Source: Nitrosomonas sp. sh817 (GTDB lineage Bacteria > Pseudomonadota > Gammaproteobacteria > Burkholderiales > Nitrosomonadaceae). Taken from it: DNA of 64,000 nucleotides. The stretch spans positions 496,001 to 560,000 of the forward strand of contig NZ_CP133083.1 in assembly GCF_030908545.1 (NCBI RefSeq), in the 5' to 3' direction. Each line of letters starts with the position of its first letter. Position 1 is the first letter of the stretch. The notes under the pieces were generated by a model. That model was not told the DNA's origin and made no database searches. It saw only the letters and a list, made by a program, of their open reading frames with translations. Made by a program: the position numbers and the translations under genes. Shown here one piece after another: positions 9,341-19,000 of this stretch.

Positions 9341-10402
9341 TCAATCAATGTAAAACACCCCCCGTTGCCGTGCCATCTGCCAATCGGTTTGATCGTTTTC
9401 TCTACACACACCATAGCGAAATGATGGCGGCAATTCCGGGAATTTGAAGCGCAAGTCGTAAAACCAGGCGCAAAATTTCTGCCCTTGCACATCCACGGAA
9501 TCTTCTAAAACCGGAAACTGCGCGAAGGCGCGGAACGGCGTGAAAGCGTTCGCCAGCCAGGCTTCGCGAAGCAGGGGGGCGCGGGTGGGATCGCTGCCGA
9601 ATTGTTGCTGAATTTTCCAGTTGTTTTCCGCAACCGGACGGTAGGCGGCGGTCATTTTTGACAGGAGCCACGTATCGGTTTGCCGTTTTTCAGTGGAAAT
9701 TGATAGATCGATATCGGCGATATGATAGGTTTCCCGGTTGCGGATGATGATTTTCCAGTGAAACGGCGACAGTGGTTGCGGCAACACGTCGATCTGCGAA
9801 TAGGAAATGGTTTGGGACTCGGCGTAGCGGTGGGCGATGGCGGCGGCTTGCTGATGCAGCATGAACAAGAAGATGACATAACCGCATAACACCAGCAATG
9901 CCGCGATAGCCGCGATTCTACGCCGCGGATAGCGCCATGAAGCGATTAGACCGGCGGCAATGATCAAACTGAACCACGGATCGATGACAAATACCAGCGG
10001 CAGCGAATAACGCTCAGTCGAAAACGGCGCGAACAGCATCAGCCCATACGATGTGATCAAATCCCCGGCGATGTGGATGGTGAGACCGAGACAGGCGGGT
10101 TGATAAAACAACTGCCAGCCGAAACGTCCGCGGCTGAGTCCGGAAAACGACCATGCCAGCAGTCCTGCCCAAACCGGCAGCAATACCAGCGAATGCGTCG
10201 GACCTTGATGCCAGTTTAGATAGGTGAGGGTGTCGATCAGCCGCAGAACCAGATCAATATCGGGAAAAGCAGCGGCAATAAATCCGGCGGCAATTTGCCA
10301 GCGTAACGGCAATGCATGGTGGGGTGGATGCGCCGTTGGCCGCGTTGGGCTTGCAACGCGCGCCAGCAGCGCACCGCTCAGTGCATGGGTGAGCGGATCC
10401 AC
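9341..10402 (-). CDS. YdjM/YbcI-like membrane-bound metal-dependent hydrolase
   Basis: A 353-residue inner-membrane protein of the YdjM family. It begins with MDPLTHALSGALLA, which carries the conserved N-terminal His, and the later GPTHSLVLLP and AGDLITSYG give the other His/Asp residues of the predicted metal site. Four to five hydrophobic segments lie in the first 190 residues, followed by a soluble C-terminal half of about 160 residues. Enzymatic activity in the family is predicted rather than shown. It is followed 3 bases upstream on the strand by the TetR-like gene, so the pair is probably an operon. Confidence 0.82.
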   Translation of the reverse strand: MDPLTHALSGALLARVASPTRPTAHPPHHALPLRWQIAAGFIAAAFPDIDLVLRLIDTLTYLNWHQGPTHSLVLLPVWAGLLAWSFSGLSRGRFGWQLFYQPACLGLTIHIAGDLITSYGLMLFAPFSTERYSLPLVFVIDPWFSLIIAAGLIASWRYPRRRIAAIAALLVLCGYVIFLFMLHQQAAAIAHRYAESQTISYSQIDVLPQPLSPFHWKIIIRNRETYHIADIDLSISTEKRQTDTWLLSKMTAAYRPVAENNWKIQQQFGSDPTRAPLLREAWLANAFTPFRAFAQFPVLEDSVDVQGQKFCAWFYDLRFKFPELPPSFRYGVCRENDQTDWQMARQRGVFYID

Positions 10403-10405
10403 TGA

Positions 10406-11122
10406 TTAACCGGATTTTGCGCGGATTTCCGGGACGATGGATAATGTTGGCGCCGGAGAACCGTGAGCTTCGGCAAATTCCCCAACTGTCTGAGATTCCG
10501 AATCGGTACCGGAGTTGTCCGCAGTTTCATTGCGAGGATTTCCGTATACCCAGTGATCGAGCGATTCGGCATATTTCAGTTTGTGCGCCAGGAAATCGCG
10601 GGTGTTTTGCGAATTCTCCGAATCATCCTGCATCCAGTAAGCAAACGTCGCCAGGTAGATCGTCGTCAGCGCGGTTTCTTCCAGAGCGCGGCGCACATAC
10701 GTGGCGTCACGTTGCGCGGCTTCGCGCACCCATTGCACAGTGCGGCTGACACGCAGGATGGCGGGGATTTGAATATGCAAGTGACCAGGTTCCAGTTTAC
10801 CGCCGATCATTTGCCGCGTAACTTTGCGATGCGCGGCCAACGCATCGAGCCACGCCATGATGAGCAATTGCAAGCGTTCGCGTGGCGGCAGGGATAAAAA
10901 TTCGACAGTTTCGGCGGCTTTAAGCATCCGGCTGTCGGCGCGATCGAACCAGGCATCGACCAGGTCCTCTTTTTCGCGGAAATGGACGCGGATATCGTCC
11001 AGCGTAATATCGAGTTCCGCCGCGGCATCGAACAATCGAACCGATTCCCAGTTCGAGCGTTCCGCGATGGTGACTGCCGTATCAACAATTGCTTCACGTA
11101 AATCAAGTCTGCTTTTCTTCAT
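10406..11122 (-). CDS. TetR-fold regulator with a COQ9-like C-terminal half
   Basis: A 238-residue protein starting MKKSRLDLREA at 11122. This start was chosen over a longer upstream frame because GGAGGA lies 5 bases before it. The N-terminal 60 residues form a TetR helix-turn-helix (RLFDAAAELDITLDDI, then HFREKEDLVDAWFDR). The C-terminal part contains AYWMQDDSENSQNTRDFL, close in pattern to the COQ9 lipid-binding domain. It could be a conventional repressor or a COQ9-type ubiquinone-biosynthesis accessory protein. It forms an operon with the membrane hydrolase and diverges from the PEP-CTERM gene. Confidence 0.75.
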   Translation of the reverse strand: MKKSRLDLREAIVDTAVTIAERSNWESVRLFDAAAELDITLDDIRVHFREKEDLVDAWFDRADSRMLKAAETVEFLSLPPRERLQLLIMAWLDALAAHRKVTRQMIGGKLEPGHLHIQIPAILRVSRTVQWVREAAQRDATYVRRALEETALTTIYLATFAYWMQDDSENSQNTRDFLAHKLKYAESLDHWVYGNPRNETADNSGTDSESQTVGEFAEAHGSPAPTLSIVPEIRAKSG

Positions 11123-11504
11123 CTTGATCCTCCACAGTGTGTTAACGGAGTGGCGACATGCAATGCCGTTTGCACTATACCATATCATTTAAAAACAGGC
11201 GGAATCGCTATGACAAATGTCCTGGAAAAAAAGGATGCATCAACTATAGCGGTTGTGTGGTTCGAGAAACTATCATTCAGAGCTATGTTTATTAAGCATT
11301 TTCTTTTTGATAAACATGGTTTCGGTTTGTGAGGTTTAGCGGGATTGCATATGCTTTTGACGCGAGCATCGCGAAGCTGGGCATGTGCCGCAAGTGGTGG
11401 AATAGGTTACTAAATGTAATCGGATAATGATGTTCGAGCCGCTTCCCGTTACCTGGCAATCCGAAGCACGCTCGTTACACGAAAAACATGAGGAGAAAGA
11501 TACA
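11123..11504. other. divergent intergenic region, TetR-like gene to PEP-CTERM gene
   Basis: This interval of 382 bases holds the two divergent 5' regions. An inverted repeat (ATGTTTAT, then ATAAACAT after 17 bases) lies at 11285-11317. The good ribosome sites are GGAGGA for the minus gene and AGGAGA at 11491 for the plus gene. No convincing promoter pair or gene was seen. Confidence 0.5.
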
Positions 11505-12212
11505 ATGAAAACCCGTTCGCTTATTTCAAGCACGTTATTGCTGAGCGCAAGCGCGTTATTCGCCGTTTCCGCGCAAGCGACCATTTTGACGTTCGATTTG
11601 GACCCGTCAGTAGGTAATTATGGTGATATCCCCGGTGCATACGGCGATAACGTCAATGCCGCCAGTGACGCGGTGGGATCCTATTCGATGGGTAACGGTT
11701 ATACGCCGAATATCACCACCGAATACCGTACCTGGCGAATCAGCACCGATACAGTGGCCTACAACAATCTCGATTTCTGGGATTTCAATTACGGTGACTT
11801 GGTCAATGTGGCATTCAGTGTGACTAGCGCAGATCACTTTGCGGAAATTACCCTGGTGCCGGAACCGGGCTGGGCGATTCGCCTGAACAGTTTTGACTTG
11901 GCCGGTTACGCTAAAATCGATCACCCCGATTCACAAGTGCGCATTCTGGATGCCGCCAGCGAGGCTGTGCTGATCGATTATTCACCGGTAACGGTGCTGG
12001 GAGCAGGTGGAACACATAGCACGTTTACCCCCAACCTAACATTTTTCGGTGCGATCTCGATCCGCTACGGCTACAACGATTGGAACATCGGTATCGACAA
12101 TATCAATTTCGATCAAGTTACTGCCGTTCCGGAACCGGAAACCTATGCCATGCTATTGGCCGGTTTGGGATTGCTGGGTTTCATGGCGCGCCGCAGGACC
12201 CAGAACGTTTAA
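11505..12212 (+). CDS. PEP-CTERM sorting domain protein
   Basis: A 235-residue exported protein. It has an N-terminal signal peptide (MKTRSLISSTLLLSASA, cleavage near AQA) and a C-terminal sorting tail: the VPEPETYAML motif, a hydrophobic helix LLAGLGLLGF and the basic end MARRRTQNV. The exosortase system reads this tail, cuts it and moves the protein to the cell surface or the exopolysaccharide matrix. The body is beta-rich and carries no domain I recognise. The start at 11505 follows AGGAGA; an in-frame upstream start lacks a ribosome site. A strong terminator follows the gene. Confidence 0.9.
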   Translation: MKTRSLISSTLLLSASALFAVSAQATILTFDLDPSVGNYGDIPGAYGDNVNAASDAVGSYSMGNGYTPNITTEYRTWRISTDTVAYNNLDFWDFNYGDLVNVAFSVTSADHFAEITLVPEPGWAIRLNSFDLAGYAKIDHPDSQVRILDAASEAVLIDYSPVTVLGAGGTHSTFTPNLTFFGAISIRYGYNDWNIGIDNINFDQVTAVPEPETYAMLLAGLGLLGFMARRRTQNV

Positions 12213-12235
12213 ACAGTGATCATTATCGAATCAGC

Positions 12236-12266
12236 AACCCCGCCTTCGTGCGGGGTTTGTTTTTTT
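12236..12266 (+). terminator. intrinsic terminator of the PEP-CTERM gene
   Basis: An AACCCCGC / GCGGGGTT stem with a short CTTCGT loop is followed by TTGTTTTTTT. Its position, 24 bases after the stop, and its T-run make this a convincing Rho-independent terminator. Confidence 0.9.
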
Positions 12267-12296
12267 GCAGGTTATAAAAAAATGTTTTCGAGGCAG

Positions 12297-12380
12297 CCGA
12301 TACAAGGCAAAAACAGGCGAGAAAGCGCAGTTTATGCATAATAAATGAGCATTTTGAGCCTGTTTTTAACACCGTAGCGG
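12297..12380. repeat. long imperfect inverted repeat in the PEP-CTERM to rlmKL gap
   Basis: The left arm CCGATAC then AAAAACAGGC pairs with the right arm GCCTGTTTTT then GTAGCGG, with one mismatch in the outer arm and about 40 bases between the arms. The sequence is unrelated to the terminator before it. It has the look of a dispersed intergenic repeat, but no second copy was found in this window. Confidence 0.5.
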
Positions 12381-12407
12381 CAACGCAGATAGTTTTTCAA
12401 TGACCTG

Positions 12408-14603
12408 TCAGCGAGTGATTTTCCAAACAGAGTGAATTCTCGCGTCGCGCGCGAAATCTTCCGGGATCAGTTTCGCGCTGAGATCTTCTAAGATTAATCC
12501 GGCAAGAGCCTGTTGATCCATCTTGAAGCGGCGGAAATTGGTCGAAAAATACAAAATGCCACCCGGCGCGAGCAAAGCCGCCGCGTTGCGGATCAATGAT
12601 ACATGGTCTTTCTGGATATCGAATGCTTCGTCCATGCGCTTGGAATTGGAAAACGTCGGTGGATCGAGAAAAATCAGATCAAATTGCGGGCGGCGTTTGC
12701 TGCTGGCTTGTCCGCTCAGCCATTCCACGCAATCGGCGCGAATCAATTGATGATCGCCTTGGATACCGTTCAGTGTGAAATTCCGCTGCGCCCAATCGAG
12801 ATAGGTGTTTGACATATCGACCGTTACGCTCGATACCGCACCGCCGATAATGGCATGTACCGTTGCGCTGCCGGTATAAGCAAAACAATTCAGGAATCGC
12901 TTGCCCTTGGCTTGCTGCTGAATCAGCAAACGTACCGGACGATGATCGAGGAATAAGCCGGTATCGAGATAATCCTCGAAGTTTACCCAGAATTTGCAAC
13001 CGCCTTCGGTAACGACGTGAAAATGGCGCGAATCGCCAAGTTTTTCGTATTGATCGGTGCTTTTCTGCTTGCGGCGGATTTTTAGAAACACTTGCTCCGC
13101 CGGGATTTCCAGCACTCTGGCGATTTCTCGCAGTGCGCCTGCCAGCCGTTGGTTGGCTTTGGCCGGATCGATCGTTTTAGGCGGTTCGTATTCCTGCACG
13201 TTAACCCAGGTTTGATCGCTGTGATAAACATCGACGGCAACCGCATATTCCGGCAAGTCGGCGTCGTACAGCCGGTAACAATCGATACGGTTTTTTTCAG
13301 CCCATTTACCCAGCTTCTTAAGATTCTTGCGCAGGCGGTTGGCGAACATTTCCGCATGACTATCGGTTGATTCCGTTTGCGCGCGGCGGCTGATGTGTTC
13401 GATGCGCTCCTGCTGCGACTTGGCTTTCGGTTCGAAAAATGCGCTTTCTTCAATCGTGAGCCGCAATAACTTGCATTCCAACGCGCCGTTGAATAATGTC
13501 ACCGGTTTTTGCGAACGGATGCCGAGACGGAACCCCAGCTCCGGGTTGCCGATAATGATCGCCGCTTGCCAGCCGCTAAAGCGCTGCTTAAGCACGTCAC
13601 CGAATTCCCGGTACAACGCCGCGGTTTCCTCTTCATCGCCCAGCCGCTCGCCGTACGGCGGGTTACAGACGATCAACCCTTTCGGCCAGCTCAAAGCGGC
13701 AGCGGCATCCGCAATGTTGCGCTTCTCGATGTGAATTTTTCCCGCCAATCCGGCGTTCTCGATGTGCTGCAACGCGGTGGTAACGGTGCGCCGGTCTTGG
13801 TCGAATCCGGCGATCACCGGCAATTTGCTCAAACCGGCCTCGCGCCGTTTGTGGGCATCGTCCAGCAAGCTTTGCCATAATTGCGGATCATGCTGCTTCC
13901 AGCCGAGAAAACCGAAATAATCGCGGTGCAGCCCCGGCGCGATATCGGCGGCGATCAGCGCGCCTTCCACCAGCAACGTGCCGGAACCGCACATCGGATC
14001 GAGCAATGAACCGCCTTGCGCGGCGATGTCCGGCCAACCGGCGCGCAGCAAGATCGCCGCCGCCAGGTTTTCCTTGATCGGTGCGGCGATGCTGACTTCA
14101 CGGTAGCCGCGTTTATGCGAACTTTCGCCGGATAAATCCAGGCTCAATTGCGCGGTATCGTTGTGCAGATAGACATTGACACGGATGCTGGGGTACTCGG
14201 TATCGACATTGGGGCGGCTGCCGAATTTGGCGCGTATTTGATCGACGATGGCGTCCTTGACTTTGAGCGCGCCGAAATGGGTATTGTTGATCGCCGGATT
14301 ATTCTTGCTGTTGAATGATACCGCCAAACTGTCGTCAGCGTTCAGATGCTCCGACCAGTCGACGCGTTGCACGCCATCGTAGAGATCCTGCTGCGATTTC
14401 ACCTCGAAACTGCTGAGCAGCAATAACACGCGGCTGGCGGTGCGCAACCATAAGCAGGCTTGGTAGGCCAGCGCCAGATCGCCTTGAAATGCCGCTCCGG
14501 CCATCTTCTGCTGTACGTTTTGTCCGCCGAGCGCCTGGATTTCGTTGGCGAGTATGCCTTCCATCGCTTTCGGCGTGGTGGCGAAGAGTTGGTATTGCGT
14601 CAT
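12408..14603 (-). CDS. rlmL: bifunctional 23S rRNA methyltransferase RlmKL
   Basis: A 731-residue fused enzyme that methylates 23S rRNA at G2445 (N2) and G2069 (N7). The order is an N-terminal THUMP domain (about residues 45-155), the RlmL methyltransferase with the catalytic motif VCNPPYGERLG near residue 315, and the C-terminal RlmK domain with FAYTGSATVHA and FLDPPTFSNSKRM. The length agrees with the fused gammaproteobacterial form. It stands alone on the minus strand, with an S4-domain gene about 80 bases upstream. Confidence 0.94.
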   Translation of the reverse strand: MTQYQLFATTPKAMEGILANEIQALGGQNVQQKMAGAAFQGDLALAYQACLWLRTASRVLLLLSSFEVKSQQDLYDGVQRVDWSEHLNADDSLAVSFNSKNNPAINNTHFGALKVKDAIVDQIRAKFGSRPNVDTEYPSIRVNVYLHNDTAQLSLDLSGESSHKRGYREVSIAAPIKENLAAAILLRAGWPDIAAQGGSLLDPMCGSGTLLVEGALIAADIAPGLHRDYFGFLGWKQHDPQLWQSLLDDAHKRREAGLSKLPVIAGFDQDRRTVTTALQHIENAGLAGKIHIEKRNIADAAAALSWPKGLIVCNPPYGERLGDEEETAALYREFGDVLKQRFSGWQAAIIIGNPELGFRLGIRSQKPVTLFNGALECKLLRLTIEESAFFEPKAKSQQERIEHISRRAQTESTDSHAEMFANRLRKNLKKLGKWAEKNRIDCYRLYDADLPEYAVAVDVYHSDQTWVNVQEYEPPKTIDPAKANQRLAGALREIARVLEIPAEQVFLKIRRKQKSTDQYEKLGDSRHFHVVTEGGCKFWVNFEDYLDTGLFLDHRPVRLLIQQQAKGKRFLNCFAYTGSATVHAIIGGAVSSVTVDMSNTYLDWAQRNFTLNGIQGDHQLIRADCVEWLSGQASSKRRPQFDLIFLDPPTFSNSKRMDEAFDIQKDHVSLIRNAAALLAPGGILYFSTNFRRFKMDQQALAGLILEDLSAKLIPEDFARDARIHSVWKITR

Positions 14604-14682
14604 GATTTACGATCTGTACTGAATAACCGCGTAGGATACTCGAATGTACCGGCGCCGCGCTGGCTTTTTTGAACCGGGCGGT

Positions 14683-14895
14683 TCAGAGTGTTACGGTGAT
14701 TTGTTCCCGGGCATATTCCACCACTTGGCCATTGCGAATCTTGCAAGTTTTGCGTAGCTCGACCTGATCATTCACTTTGACCTCACCCTTGGCGATTGCG
14801 GCCTTGGCCTCGCCACCGCTCCCGCACAGGCCGGTGATCTTCAACAGATCGTTCAATGCAATCGCGTCGTGGCCTTTAAGACTGAATTCACTCAT
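14683..14895 (-). CDS. small S4-domain RNA-binding protein (YbcJ-like)
   Basis: A 70-residue protein that is essentially one S4 RNA-binding domain ([20 protein letters not shown], then [10 protein letters not shown]). YbcJ-type proteins of this size are thought to bind structured RNA or ribosomes, but no precise role is established. The start overlaps the end of the VF530-type gene by 8 bases, so the two are probably translated together. Confidence 0.85.
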   Translation of the reverse strand: MSEFSLKGHDAIALNDLLKITGLCGSGGEAKAAIAKGEVKVNDQVELRKTCKIRNGQVVEYAREQITVTL

Positions 14896-15136
14896 GGTTT
14901 TCCTTTTTCAGTTGGATATAAATGGTTTCGACTTTCTCTCTGGCCCACGGTGTCTTGCGCAGAAACTTCAGACTGGACTTGATGCTGGGATCTTGTTTAA
15001 AGCAATTGATATCGATCCTTTTGGACAACCCCTCCCAGCCATAGTACGCATGCAGCTCGGTCAGCAGTGCTTCCAGGGTGACACCTTGTAAAGGGTTTTT
15101 GGTTTGCGGATGCTTATTACTTTCAGGAGTGGGCAT
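14888..15136 (-). CDS. VF530-family protein (DUF2132)
   Basis: An 82-residue protein matching the VF530/DUF2132 pattern: [20 protein letters not shown], then a [18 protein letters not shown] core and a WAREKVE segment. The family fold is described as DNA-binding-like, but its function is unknown. It shares an 8-base overlap with the S4-domain gene downstream. Confidence 0.85.
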   Translation of the reverse strand: MPTPESNKHPQTKNPLQGVTLEALLTELHAYYGWEGLSKRIDINCFKQDPSIKSSLKFLRKTPWAREKVETIYIQLKKENHE

Positions 15137-15285
15137 GGCTGCAGGGGCAAAATCGTTAACCGAGTTGTATTATACGTGTTGCATCCGCTCGGGCATGAAG
15201 CTTTTGTTTCAATCCTCGCTCGTCATTTTGACCGGTTCATCCCCGCGGGCGTGGGAAAACGCAATCGGTTTAAGCGGCGGTAACA

Positions 15286-15708
15286 TCAGTCATCGGGCAA
15301 TAGTAAGTTCTGAAATGGATGATGATTTTTCCAGAGATAGGTTTTAAAGTCTCGCACATCGGTGGAAAGAATTTGACCGTGTCCTAACTCTTCCGCAAGC
15401 AAGACTAAAGATGCATCGGCTAAATTCATAGGTAGATCTTCGTATTGTTTAATTAATTGGCGAATTCGGATTAAATGTGAAGTTTGTAGATCAAAAACCT
15501 CGATATAACCCGTCTCTAAAACCGAAATAAATCGTAATTGACTTGAACCCCCCAGGCGTTTACCTAACAAATAACTGGTTTCAGTAATGACAGGCCAGGT
15601 AGTTATCAAAGCCTCTTCCAATTTCTGCATTCGTTCCACAGCCATTGCATGAAACCGATCATTAGCGTTAAAGAATGCAAGCCAGAATCCAGTGTCACTT
15701 AATACCAT
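15286..15708 (-). CDS. vapC: VapC-type PIN-domain toxin
   Basis: A PIN-domain ribonuclease of about 140 residues. The acidic site is visible: Asp in VLSDTGFWLAFF near the N-terminus, Glu in VITETSYLLG, Asp in NLADASLVLL, and Asp in ILSTDVRDFKTY. The start MVLSDTG at 15708 places the catalytic Asp where the family has it; a frame 24 bases longer adds basic residues without clear need. It overlaps the end of the antitoxin gene by 14 bases. The pair lies just beyond the trailer end of the CRISPR array. Confidence 0.85.
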   Translation of the reverse strand: MVLSDTGFWLAFFNANDRFHAMAVERMQKLEEALITTWPVITETSYLLGKRLGGSSQLRFISVLETGYIEVFDLQTSHLIRIRQLIKQYEDLPMNLADASLVLLAEELGHGQILSTDVRDFKTYLWKNHHPFQNLLLPDD

Positions 15709-15955
15709 GCTTCTCTTCCCAGCCCTGATCAAGATATACTTTATAAGTAGTCGATAAATCTTCCGGACCTTTAGCCGTACCCGCCAACATTTCTATTAAC
15801 TTCTGGTTTTTTTCCTTTGCGCTCAATTCCGCCTTCTCATACATCAAATCAATAGCCTGTTTAATGACATCCGTGGTATTGAGGTGTGTTCTTTGCTGAA
15901 TGGCTTTAATTTTTTGTTCATAACTGTCATCAATCCGCACCGTTATTCTCATCAT
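15695..15955 (-). CDS. vapB: ribbon-helix-helix antitoxin (VapB-like)
   Basis: An 86-residue protein with an N-terminal ribbon-helix-helix (MRITVRIDDSYEQKIKAIQ, then NTTDVIKQAIDLMYEKAE) and an acidic C-terminal tail expected to wrap the toxin. It precedes the PIN toxin with a short overlap, the standard order for an autoregulated VapBC operon. Either of two adjacent ATG codons may be the start. Confidence 0.82.
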   Translation of the reverse strand: MMRITVRIDDSYEQKIKAIQQRTHLNTTDVIKQAIDLMYEKAELSAKEKNQKLIEMLAGTAKGPEDLSTTYKVYLDQGWEEKHGIK

Positions 15956-16037
15956 TCGCTCCTCGTCTGACTGATTGTCGGACAGACTATAACATTATGT
16001 ACTGGCGATTAAAAGGAGATCGAAGAACCGAAGCTAG

Positions 16038-19000
16038 GTTTCAATCTTGGCCCGGCTTTGGGGCCGGGCGCTACGGCTTGTCACCCGGCTTAGGGATATC
16101 AACAAAATGTTTCAATCCTCGCCCGGCTTTGGGGCCGGGCGCTACGGCGCGTCAACGTGTTGCGCTCAATCGTGCTGGGGTTTCAATCCTCGCCCGGCTT
16201 TGGGGCCGGGCGCTACACGGAATTGATTTGTCGAAAGAACTGACAGAAGAAGTTTCAATCCTCGCCCGGCTTTGGGGCCGGGCGCTACGTCCGGCGCGAA
16301 AGTGCTCTCGGCTGTCGATGCGCAGTTTCAATCCTCGCCCGGCTTTGGGGCCGGGCGCTACGCAAATACAACAAGGGATCCATCCGCTTATAGCGGTTTC
16401 AATCCTCGCCCGGCTTTGGGGCCGGGCGCTACCACTCATGTTCGCACGGTGCCGGTCGTAAGATGGGTTTCAATCCTCGCCCGGCTTTGGGGCCGGGCGC
16501 TACAAGCAAGCGCAGGTGCTATCGAACAAGAGATCAAAGTTTCAATCCTCGCCCGGCTTTGGGGCCGGGCGCTACCATCGTTTAGCAAATAATGTCGAGC
16601 GGTTGTGTCGTTTCAATCCTCGCCCGGCTTTGGGGCCGGGCGCTACGACTGTAGCAAGTCCGACAAAAACAGTTGCCAGCGGTTTCAATCCTCGCCCGGC
16701 TTTGGGGCCGGGCGCTACCCCGGCATTAATCCGCATGCCAACGATTTCGGAAGTTTCAATCCTCGCCCGGCTTTGGGGCCGGGCGCTACTATCAAGCTGT
16801 CGGCGTTATCCAGTATCATCAGCAGTTTCAATCCTCGCCCGGCTTTGGGGCCGGGCGCTACCTCTGCGCCCAAGTCCGTCTTCGGGAAGCCATGCGTTTC
16901 AATCCTCGCCCGGCTTTGGGGCCGGGCGCTACTGTTTGTTGCGCTGGATCCGCATCACCCGTTCTGGGTTTCAATCCTCGCCCGGCTTTGGGGCCGGGCG
17001 CTACCGTTCTTGACCATGTTATCCAAGCCGCCGCTAAAGTTTCAATCCTCGCCCGGCTTTGGGGCCGGGCGCTACCTGAAAAGTTACATGGGCATATTGC
17101 TCATCGCGCTGTTTCAATCCTCGCCCGGCTTTGGGGCCGGGCGCTACATTTAACAAAATTCTTTTGCGCGGTGTCATCTTTGTTTCAATCCTCGCCCGGC
17201 TTTGGGGCCGGGCGCTACCAAGCGAAAGCCCCACTGCTTCACGGCATAGCTGTTTCAATCCTCGCCCGGCTTTGGGGCCGGGCGCTACGCCGCCAGTTCG
17301 GTAGCAGCCGGTACGTCCACACAGTTTCAATCCTCGCCCGGCTTTGGGGCCGGGCGCTACCAAAAAAGCCGCTAAAAAGCGGCTTGTTAAATGAGTTGTT
17401 TCAATCCTCGCCCGGCTTTGGGGCCGGGCGCTACCCGCAAAGGCAAGCGGTTTTGGCCTGATTCCGATGTTTCAATCCTCGCCCGGCTTTGGGGCCGGGC
17501 GCTACACGTACGAATCCAAACATAGGAAAATCATAATGGCTGTTTCAATCCTCGCCCGGCTTTGGGGCCGGGCGCTACCGCCTTTCTCTTTCCCGTCTGC
17601 GGTTGCAAATTGCGTTTCAATCCTCGCCCGGCTTTGGGGCCGGGCGCTACTATACGCTCATTGAGCGCAATGTAAAGCGGGTTTTGTTTCAATCCTCGCC
17701 CGGCTTTGGGGCCGGGCGCTACTGGTTCTTTTCAGATAATTCTGCTTATGGCAAAGGTTTCAATCCTCGCCCGGCTTTGGGGCCGGGCGCTACTCTTGGC
17801 GGCCTTTCGCGCCACAGAGAGACAAATTGTTTCAATCCTCGCCCGGCTTTGGGGCCGGGCGCTACAATACCCCAGGATATGCTGCGCATCGCACGGCGGG
17901 TTTCAATCCTCGCCCGGCTTTGGGGCCGGGCGCTACCGCGCCACGGATAACGTTTGCCTCAATTTTTGCGGGTTTCAATCCTCGCCCGGCTTTGGGGCCG
18001 GGCGCTACTGTTTTTGCTGGGCGAGCGCGCCACCGGCGTTAAGTTTCAATCCTCGCCCGGCTTTGGGGCCGGGCGCTACATCAGCCGCAACAATACTATT
18101 CCAAGCCCAGCTTGTTTCAATCCTCGCCCGGCTTTGGGGCCGGGCGCTACACGGCGAAGAGTTGCCTTGTCCTGAATTAGACCCGTTTCAATCCTCGCCC
18201 GGCTTTGGGGCCGGGCGCTACAGCGGATTATACAATCGTCCGGCCCGATGGCGAAGTTTCAATCCTCGCCCGGCTTTGGGGCCGGGCGCTACGACGTTAC
18301 GCAAAGGTAAAGTGTGGGATATCAAGGTTTCAATCCTCGCCCGGCTTTGGGGCCGGGCGCTACCCCAAGGCCTAGGTATGGGCGATAAACATGCTCAGTT
18401 TCAATCCTCGCCCGGCTTTGGGGCCGGGCGCTACTCGTCCTCGTCATCACCGCATCCATCAGCATACTTGGTTTCAATCCTCGCCCGGCTTTGGGGCCGG
18501 GCGCTACCTTATCTATGCCCGATTTATTATCGCCAGTAACATTGTTTCAATCCTCGCCCGGCTTTGGGGCCGGGCGCTACCATCTACTTAATCTACCTAT
18601 AGAATATTGCGTTTGTTTCAATCCTCGCCCGGCTTTGGGGCCGGGCGCTACGCAGCCGACTAGACTGTGGGAATTGCAATCAGCAGTTTCAATCCTCGCC
18701 CGGCTTTGGGGCCGGGCGCTACTCCGGCAAGCCTTACTCCGGTTGCTACGTAAACACGTTTCAATCCTCGCCCGGCTTTGGGGCCGGGCGCTACTTTCAG
18801 GCTTCCATATCCAATTTAGGCCGGCTGATGGTTTCAATCCTCGCCCGGCTTTGGGGCCGGGCGCTACTTCATGGCGGCCATTTGCGCCGCAGCGCGACAA
18901 GCTGTTTCAATCCTCGCCCGGCTTTGGGGCCGGGCGCTACCCGCTGTGAATCTTGCGGGAATCCAAGCTCAACGGGTTTCAATCCTCGCCCGGCTTTGGG

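Noticed and set aside
11150-11332. 60-codon plus-strand frame between the TetR-like and PEP-CTERM genes
   Set aside because: It has no ribosome site, no recognisable features and an unlikely composition; it is more likely promoter region.
11370-11400. Sigma-54 promoter upstream of the PEP-CTERM gene
   Set aside because: GG and GC elements are present, but the spacing is one base short and the flanks do not match the consensus.
15078-15347. 89-codon plus-strand frame between the VF530 and VapC genes
   Set aside because: It runs antisense to two supported genes and has no recognisable features.
17435-17468. Spacer 20 as a second terminator (CCGC / GCGG stem)
   Set aside because: The stem is only 4 bp, and the T-run lies on the strand opposite to array transcription.
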